A stretch of DNA of 64,000 bases. Source: Benincasa hispida. Lineage: Eukaryota; Streptophyta; Magnoliopsida; Cucurbitales; Cucurbitaceae. A model generated the notes under the pieces. It made no database searches and was not told where the DNA came from. It saw only the letters and a program-made list of their open reading frames with translations. Both the position numbers and the translations under genes were made by a program. Positions 57,690 through 64,000 of this stretch are shown here, piece by piece; position 1 is the stretch's first letter; each line of letters starts with the position of its first letter. Location of the stretch: NCBI RefSeq assembly GCF_009727055.1, contig NC_052355.1:5274542-5338541 (forward strand), read 5' to 3'.

Positions 57690-59721
57690 TGTTGGGATTG
57701 GTGTCCTAATTCTCCCGGTGGTCTCGTAGTTTGTAAACATATTGTTATTAATAAAATAAATGTTATTTTATAAGCATTTACTCAAATCCAATAAACTAAG
57801 ATCCGTGGTTATTTCATGTGACTTAGGCATGTATGTGGAGACATACAAGTGGATCATGTCTTAAGTAGTAATCTAAATGGTCTGTAGTAGATGGATAAAG
57901 GAGGGATACCTTATCCTGATAACACTACGGATACGGCCCGTTTTGTAGATGTTACAAGTGTTGTAAAGTACTACAAATGGTCTGATCCTGACCATTCATG
58001 TGGAGACATGCGAACAGGGGTATCCTATACAAAGAGTTTGTATAAGACCGAACCACGAGATGATTAGTCTCTTTATATAACGTCGTTGTTAATTGAGACT
58101 TACATTTCACTAAAATAACCATAGGTGACATGACCTTAATCCTGAGTGAGTTGGGAGCTCCTACCTATGAGGGCGGTCCTTTTATTTGTATGGGTGAGAG
58201 TGGCCAGATTGCCAACTCAACAAGCCTACCATTATGGAGATTCGGAGATTCCGTTAGATTCGGGACTCAGCTACACAAGACGAGATTTACTCCTTCCCTG
58301 AAGCAGGGGAAGTAGATAAATTGCTCCCTTAAGGGCTAATTCCGGGTCTTGAACATAGTGGCCACACCCTCTTATGGCCTCAGAAGACTTAGTCATAGTA
58401 GGACTATGACTTTTTGTTCATTAGAGGAATCAGTAGTACTTAAGGAGTTGGATGTAATTACACAGGGCAAAACGGTGAATTGGCCGAGTTGTACTTACAA
58501 GTGATTGTGAAGGGTCATCGCATTATTGATTGATCATATGGACAAAGAAATATATATGTAGTACGAAGAGTGTAGTTGTCGGTCTTTAGTGGAGTGACCA
58601 ACAATTAATGGATGGTGGATCTCATCATTAAAGTGTTTAATTAGTTATTCGCGTATCGTTGGAGCTTCAAGCTACAGGTCCATGAGGTTCCCTTGGTAGC
58701 TCAATGGGTTCAAGTTGATAATAAGATTTTGGGTTAATTTGAAGTGTTCAAATTAACAAGAGGAAATTCAATTATATGTGATATAATTGATGTGATGTAT
58801 TATATACATTAATTGGAGGAATTAAAATAAATATGATTTATATTAAATACCATAAAATAGAAAAATAACCATAGTTATATGTTTCATATGATGAAATATT
58901 AAAACTATAGGTTATAAAGATAGTATGATAAGTTGGTTATTATATTTATTTATAGCATATTAATTATATGATAATTAATTATTCTTTTTCTCTAATAACC
59001 GAATTGAGTGGAAGGTTATTGGAAGCTTTATTGTAACTTTGAGGTAAAAGGAAAATTGTTTTCCAAAATTATGATGATTGATTCGGAATAATCGCACAAA
59101 AAGGCTATCAAGTAAAAGTATTTTACTAAACGATAGCATAGAGAGCATACACGATCAAGCTACGAGTTTACTATATGATAGTTACTCGCTTAATCGTTGT
59201 TACACGATCGAGTAGAGAAGTCTATACGATAGGCTTCCATTTACTAAACGATCGAGTATTTTGTCATATGATAGACAACATTCATCTCCCACTTACTCGA
59301 TCATCTACCTCCTGCTTTCCTCAATAAAAAATCATACAGAGCCCACAACTCCTAGATTCTCACTCCAAGAATACCAAGGTAACCATTGTGGCGGTGTTCT
59401 AATTCGTTTTGAGGCTCGAGTTAGATTCGATTGAGATCGAGGTTCATTCAGATGTTTGTTGAGACCGAGTTCTGATCGTTGCATTCGAGTTTGTGTTAAT
59501 TGAACAATTTGCTAAACGATCGAGGGATACTTGAAGAAGAGTTCTTAAAAGGTTAGCATACTCTATCCCTTGTATCTTCATTTTTAAGTAGCATGATGTA
59601 ATTTTCTAATTATGCATAATCTGTTCGTTTCCGTTTAGAGTGTAATTTTTTATGTTCATTCGCAAGAGAAATTGGAACGATCCGTTTCCACTCACATGGA
59701 TGTCAGTTTAGATTTCCTTCA
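57690..59721 (+). mobile_element. Complete solo LTR of the M-type family
   Basis: 2032 bp from TGTTGGGATTGGTGTCC to GATTTCCTTCA, flanked by TAAAC. It is the best full copy of this LTR family and aligns with M's own 3' LTR. The TATA-like AAATATATATG is at 58548-58558. ACGATCG-rich sequence (59150-59300, 59510-59530) lies in its 3' half. Open frames such as the one at 58130 are LTR noise. Confidence 0.92.
58548..58558 (+). promoter_or_regulatory. TATA-like element in the solo LTR
   Basis: AAATATATATG is followed by AGTGTAGTTG and CTTTAGTGGAGTGACC, the same block order as in the P LTR. Confidence 0.45.
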
Positions 59722-59726
59722 TAAAC

Positions 59727-60640
59727 AAGCCTCCAATACAAGTAAATCATATTTACATTGCTTGGCCTTCTTCTTTTTTGTTAAGTACTTGGGATCATTC
59801 CTCTTCCAATGTCACTGTTGGTTGCAATAGAAATAGATTCACTTGTAGCCTTTGCCACTTTGCCTCTATGGGCAGCAGCTGGTGGGTTAGCTTTCCCCTT
59901 TCCACCATTTTCTTCTTCCACTTTTTGGTGTCTGAAGAAACACAGACTTAGTTCCAGAGGTTGAACCTCTATAGAACTTCTTGGAGGATGAAGCAACATT
60001 TGCTTCACCCTTTTATTCCTTGCTTTTCATCAAGGATTGGAATGTTTGTAGTTCATTGAGCAAGGTGGTCAGGTTGTTGTTAATCATATTCATAACAGCA
60101 TTGCTACGAAACTGTAGGAAACTTTCAAGTAAAGTTTCTAAGATGAAGCTAACCTGACTGGCCTCATCAATGACAGACCCATTCTTCTCTACCACGTTGA
60201 AGTGTACCATCATGTTAAGAACATGTTCTATTATAGATATCCCTTCTCGCATGTGGGCATTGAATATGAATTCGAGAGTGTCATGCCTAAGCTATGCGAA
60301 CGGTTGTCCCAACATTCCCCTCATGGACCCCATGATCTCACGAGTAGTAAGCATGGACTCAAGCTTCTTGGCCAAGACTTCTGAAAGGCTTTCCAAGATA
60401 TATGCTTGGGCCTTCTCATTTTCCAATGTCCATCGCTCATATGCCTCTCAAATGTTTAGAGTAGCATTTTGAGGAAGAATAGGAGGACAATCCTCTGTAA
60501 GTACAAAGCGAAGGTTATCGATGATTAGTATTTTGTTGATTGTGCTTTTCCATGTTGTATAGTTTTCGCTGATAAGTTTGTTGGCAATGAGTAAATTCAA
60601 TGTAGCGAAAATTACAATGAAATTTACTAAAACCATAAAA
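59727..60640 (-). pseudogene. M gag (UBN2-type copia capsid), broken
   Basis: The minus-strand frame 60636-60448 has LISENYTTWKSTINKILIID and LRFVLTEDCPP, the start of the copia gag core. The next part encodes ERWTLENEKAQAYILESLS, then a stop. 60252-60013 gives MREGISIIEHVLNMMVHFNV and LNELQTFQSLMKSKE. The nucleocapsid part (60008-59781) is frameshifted and its zinc knuckle is not readable. Gag forms the virus-like particle. It is interrupted at its end by the solo LTR. Confidence 0.85.
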
Positions 60641-61690
60641 TTTATTTATATAAGTATTCAATACATTAACCCATTTGCAAAAACCAATCAAATTTAGCAA
60701 AATAATCTAATGCACCCTAAGTGACATCTATTTTGCAAGATGTTTTAGTTAGACGAGACAAAAACTATTGTAGAGTGATTAGGTGCCCCTTCACATAAAT
60801 GAGACTATCTCAACCAATAGACAGAACAACTCCTTCTTCCTGTAACTATCAATCACAATTGTTCGGTCCAAAATTTGTTAAACTCGCTTAACCTTTTTTT
60901 TTTGTAAGTGTAACCCCTCATTTTAGATTCTAAAGTTCCGCTCCAATGAGCTAACCGTAGTGAAAAACCGATTAGGGAAAAAACTAAACCAACCCTATCC
61001 ATTTATGGAGTTTGAATAAAGAGTCATGCAAATTCCATTTATAGGGGCACACAAGCAAAGATGCCTCAAGGCCGAGCATGAAACTTTACTACAAACTAAT
61101 GAGAGAGACTGTGGGATGTGTTGACACACGTCCTACTCCCACTTACTATAAACACTCTCTCCATTCACCTTGATATTGACCTATACAAACACCATCCGTA
61201 GGGGGACACAGGCAAAAGTGCCTCGAGGTCGAGTATAGATCTCACGGCGTGAACTTTTAGGGAGAAATGAGAAAAGGTGAAATGAAGTATCATATACCCA
61301 ATTTTCCTCCCACTGAGTGTTTTACCTAGCGTTATTTAACTTAGAAAAATCTGGCTACTGATTTTAACTAAGTGATTGTTTAAATTTTTCCAAAAGTAAC
61401 ACTTACTTTGGATAGATAAACAACTTTGATTAATGTTTATTAAATAATTTAATAAACCTTAATCAACCATTTTATGCTTGTAGCAAATCTATCTAATTCA
61501 CCTTTCCATGTAAGTTCCCAGGTAGAGGTGTTACGTTTTCGTCAACTTAAATATTCCAGTCAAGACAAAACTAGTCTTAGACATAAGGTCCCTTATAAAT
61601 ACATTTTGTACAAATTTAATCTTTTAATTAAGACAAATTTAATCCTATTAAACTGATTAAAAGATTAAACTTAATTTCTAATCTCATTAT
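60641..61690 (-). other. M leader, non-coding, truncated
   Basis: Matches leader sequence of P and E (strongest at 61000-61290), with ACTTAC at 61141-61146 giving GTAAGT on the element strand. No primer site or 5' LTR follows. Similarity stops at 61690, exactly where tRNA sequence begins. Confidence 0.6.
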
Positions 61691-61741
61691 GAATAGTATC
61701 CTGCCACGGTATAGACCCAGGTTCGATTCCCGGCTGGTGCA
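61691..61741 (+). tRNA. tRNA-Gly(GCC), 5'-truncated pseudogene
   Basis: From GAATAGTATCC to CGGCTGGTGCA it matches plant tRNA-Gly(GCC) from the D-arm end to the 3' end. It has the anticodon loop CTGCCAC and the TTCGATTCCCGG T-loop/B box. The first ~20 nt are absent, replaced by leader sequence of M. The three differences from the form I know (TATCC, GTATAG, CCAGG) are all C-to-T or G-to-A. Without the 5' acceptor strand it cannot fold as a tRNA. Confidence 0.8.
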
Positions 61742-61754
61742 CTTTCCATTTGTC

Positions 61755-61822
61755 CTGCTGTGAGGATATCTGTGTTGTAGTGATCGTGGGTCGATCACAA
61801 CCATCGGATCTTTCTGACGAGA
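61755..61822 (+). ncRNA. Possible C/D snoRNA behind tRNA-Gly (dicistronic arrangement)
   Basis: Thirteen to twenty bases after the tRNA end is GTGAGGA (61760-61766), one base from the C-box consensus RTGATGA. CTGA (61814-61817) could be a D box, and a run of eight T (61847-61854) could end polymerase III transcription. A strong hairpin (GTGATCG, CGATCAC at 61780-61798) lies between. Plants are known to have tRNA-Gly/C-D snoRNA dicistronic genes. I cannot confirm the snoRNA identity from memory. Confidence 0.35.
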
Positions 61823-61854
61823 TCATGGCACTTCTAAGCTTGACAATTTTTTTT

Positions 61855-63062
61855 AATTCTCTTTAAAAAATAGTTTGTGAATTTATGAAATATTTGATAA
61901 TATGACCTATTTGTGTCCAATTTTATTATTCAACTAAAATTTGTGAATGTTAAAAAATCTTAAATGGGTCTTATTATTCGTAAAATTAAATATTGAGGAT
62001 TCTTTTTCAAATTTTTATTTATCATTTTTCACCCTAAATCTTCAATTTTATAAAATCAATCTATATATGGTAAACTTTGCTTCATGTAGGTTTCACTAAA
62101 TTCATAACAAATTTTAATCAAAAGTAAAATAAAAATAATTCAAAATATACTAATTTCAACAAGTTAAGTTTTGCACAAAATTAAGTCTAGTTAGTATACA
62201 AGAATTATTACACCTTACTAAGTTAAAAGTAAAATTGATATGTTCTAATGAAAAAAGAATGACATACACCTGCAACGAGATCTTGTACAACAAACATCAA
62301 GTCACAAGTCGTAATGAGGAATTGTATTAAAATGGCAAAATTAGTTAATTTATTTACAAATAAAAGCAAATAAGTTGTAAATAATGCAAATATGACCATT
62401 TAATTTTTCTTGTGTATGAATGGGAAGGGCTAGGAGAACTTATGAGACCCTTCTATTTCTCCATTTATGTTGAGCTACTGCGCTTATAGAAACACTTCCA
62501 AATGTGTTTCAAATGGATGAAATATTCTATTGGCTAAGTGAATTTTCTTAAATGACAAAAAAAAATTCATGAATCCTCTATTTTTATTGTTCTTGGATCG
62601 ATTAAAAAAGTATCATTGTAAGTGAAGTCCATTAGTGATAGACTTCTATCATTGAAATTTATTAGTGATAGACTTTTATCATAAAAGCATGTGATATACT
62701 ATAATGCACTCAACTTTTTGGGAACTCTAACTAGAGCCATTACTACAGTTTTAAAACTAAAACTAGTTGACCATTCAAATTTAAGCTGAACATTTTATAA
62801 ACAAATAAAGCTGTTAAAAACAATTTAATGAAAAAGTCTAGATGAATCTTTAGTTCGGGATTCCTAAAAACTTTAATTAAAAAGAAACATTTAAACTTAA
62901 AACAACTAAAATTAGTATTTTTCATAAACTTTCAAAACATCGTGAAGAAATGATACGGTGAACAAACATCCTAATCAAGCATCTCTAGTATGTTCTTGCC
63001 TATGTCTGAAGAACATTTTAAGAAATAAATTAGTGTTTAAAATTCCTAATAAATAACCCCAT
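61855..63062. other. AT-rich region with no recognised gene
   Basis: No long frames and no LTR or pol similarity seen. It could be the only low-copy DNA in the window. It contains a 30-bp repeat (62631-62690). Confidence 0.4.
62631..62690. repeat. Two tandem copies of a 30-bp palindrome-containing unit
   Basis: ATTAGTGATAGACTTCTATC at 62631 is repeated from 62661 with small changes. Each unit contains the inverted pair TGATAG-ACTT-CTATCA (second arm partly degenerate in copy two). Similar short repeats are, to my knowledge, frequent in cucurbit genomes. Confidence 0.65.
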
Positions 63063-64000
63063 TGTTGGGGTCAGGATATGAACTGAATGTTATGAAACTG
63101 ATGGGGCCTAAATTGAACGTAGTTGGTCATTTGGATGAACGATTTAACCCAACCAAATGTAGGTGAGATGTACACCCCTCATACAGGAGCAACTTTGGTT
63201 GAATATTTTATGTACACAAAACAATACATTTCAATCATTTATGATGATCCCTCCAAACAAGCACAAGCTTATGGACAAAAGTTCCTTCTTTTACGAAGAT
63301 CGTCGGGCCACAAAGTTTATCTGAAAGGGAATTAATTTAATTGAAGAGTTTAATTAATTAATCTCATATCATTGGAACTTCAATCTATAGGTCCATAAGG
63401 TCCCCTTGTTAGCTCAATAATGATTAATGATACTCAAATTAATTTTGTTTTAGTTTGAATTATTCAAATTATTTAAAGGGAATTAATTGTATATGATATA
63501 ATCAATATAATGTATGTGATACATTATAATATAATTTTAATGAGAGAAATAAATATTTGAATATGTTTCCAATATTAATTATATGAATGTGATTCATATA
63601 AAAACTATAGTTTAAAATTAATATGTGTATGATTCATATTAATACTATAAGTTATATGAGAGAATTATAAACTATAGGTTGTATTTTATATGTGATATAA
63701 TATAAACTAAAGGTTATATGTTATACGTGATATAACATATGATTTGATATTGATATTAAATTAGTTAATATATATTAAACATTCAATTTTTTGAAATTTG
63801 AAAATTAACTCCTAAGGGAAGCTGATTTCAATTAAGGTAGGGAGTTATTGATATCTCTCTGAACCCTCTCTCATATACGTGAAAGATAGAGAAGGGAATT
63901 CATAAGTTGAAAATGAAATTGGTTTAATGGATCCCACCCAATCTTCTTCTCCTCTTCATTGCTCTCAAAGAAAAACTCTCTCCCTTCCTTAGACAAAAAT
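63063..64000 (+). mobile_element. M-type LTR fragment running off the window end
   Basis: TGTTGGGGTCAGG at 63063 resembles the M LTR start. From about 63335 the sequence clearly follows the family: 'ATCATTGGAACTTCAATCTA', 'AGGTCCATAAGGTCCCCTTG', an AT-rich block and a CT-rich tail. The part between (63100-63330) does not match the family and holds an unassigned 70-codon frame (63123-63335). Confidence 0.6.

Larger units (their letters stand above)
3810..61690 (-). mobile_element. Element M: degraded Ty1/copia retrotransposon, split by many insertions
   Basis: M is a minus-strand copia element read as fragments in the order 3' LTR (3810-7106), RNase H (7107-7746 and 15900 on), RT (to about 17165), integrase (to 20038, resuming at 55029), protease/GAG-pre-integrase (56929-57684), gag (59727-60640) and leader (to 61690). 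The halves either side of P join smoothly in the integrase region, flanked by CTATG at 20034-20038 and CTTTG at 55024-55028. Its 5' LTR and primer site are missing because homology ends at a truncated tRNA gene at 61690. It is flanked or interrupted by at least seven other elements and is clearly dead. Confidence 0.8.

Noticed and set aside
58130..58315. 61-codon plus-strand frame
   Set aside because: Entirely inside a solo LTR. The same region in other LTR copies is not open.

Overview
This is about 64 kb of AT-rich plant nuclear DNA made almost entirely of LTR retrotransposons inserted into one another. I find no intact host protein gene. The elements are plant Ty1/copia and Ty3/gypsy types with primer sites for plant tRNAs, plus a Cassandra LTR carrying a 5S rRNA segment. 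This indicates a dicot. A 30-bp palindromic repeat at 62631-62690 resembles dispersed repeats I associate with cucurbits, so Cucurbitaceae is plausible but unproven. LAYOUT: an old LTR fragment (1817-3313) is followed by another (3462-3809), which was hit by element M, a minus-strand copia now spread over 3810-61690. M's 3' LTR (3810-7106) holds another LTR (4272-5622). M's RNase H region was split by L1 (7747-15894), a minus-strand element with two 1.9-kb LTRs, a tRNA-Asp primer site and an unusual non-pol ORF. M's integrase region took a 'T' family LTR (17399-19550) and then element P, a plus-strand copia (20039-55023). P contains gypsy element G (about 24674-38170), which contains copia M2 (29287-36147), which contains a complete T-family solo LTR (33552-35759) and an L-family LTR fragment (36148-36862). 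P also holds a copia LTR (39451-41426), and its 3' LTR holds a full-length copia, E (43570-53172), whose own 5' LTR holds a Cassandra solo LTR (51136-51475). M resumes at 55029 and is interrupted by two more solo LTRs (55168-56923 and 57690-59721). It ends with gag and leader by 61690. The right end has a 5'-truncated tRNA-Gly with a possible snoRNA behind it (61691-61854), about 1.2 kb without recognisable features, and another LTR fragment (63063-64000). RELATIONSHIPS: the nesting is supported by 5-bp target duplications read directly from the sequence: ATGTA for L1, CTATG/CTTTG for P, GTATA for E, GAATC for Cassandra, ATAGG for the T solo LTR, GATGT and TAAAC for the two solo LTRs in M. The deepest chain is old LTR > M > P > G > M2 > T LTR. 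All pol and gag coding regions are broken by stops, frameshifts or insertions, so nothing here is autonomous. DATA QUALITY: two Nextera (Tn5 mosaic-end) junction adapters, each flanked by an artificial duplication, are embedded at 18898-18931 and 34335-34372, and there is a 25-base N gap at 22242-22266. MOST INTERESTING BIOLOGY: three LTR families begin with a stem-loop whose stem sequence differs between families but stays paired, around a constant TAGAAAT loop, with the left arm repeated in inverted form at the far end of the LTR.
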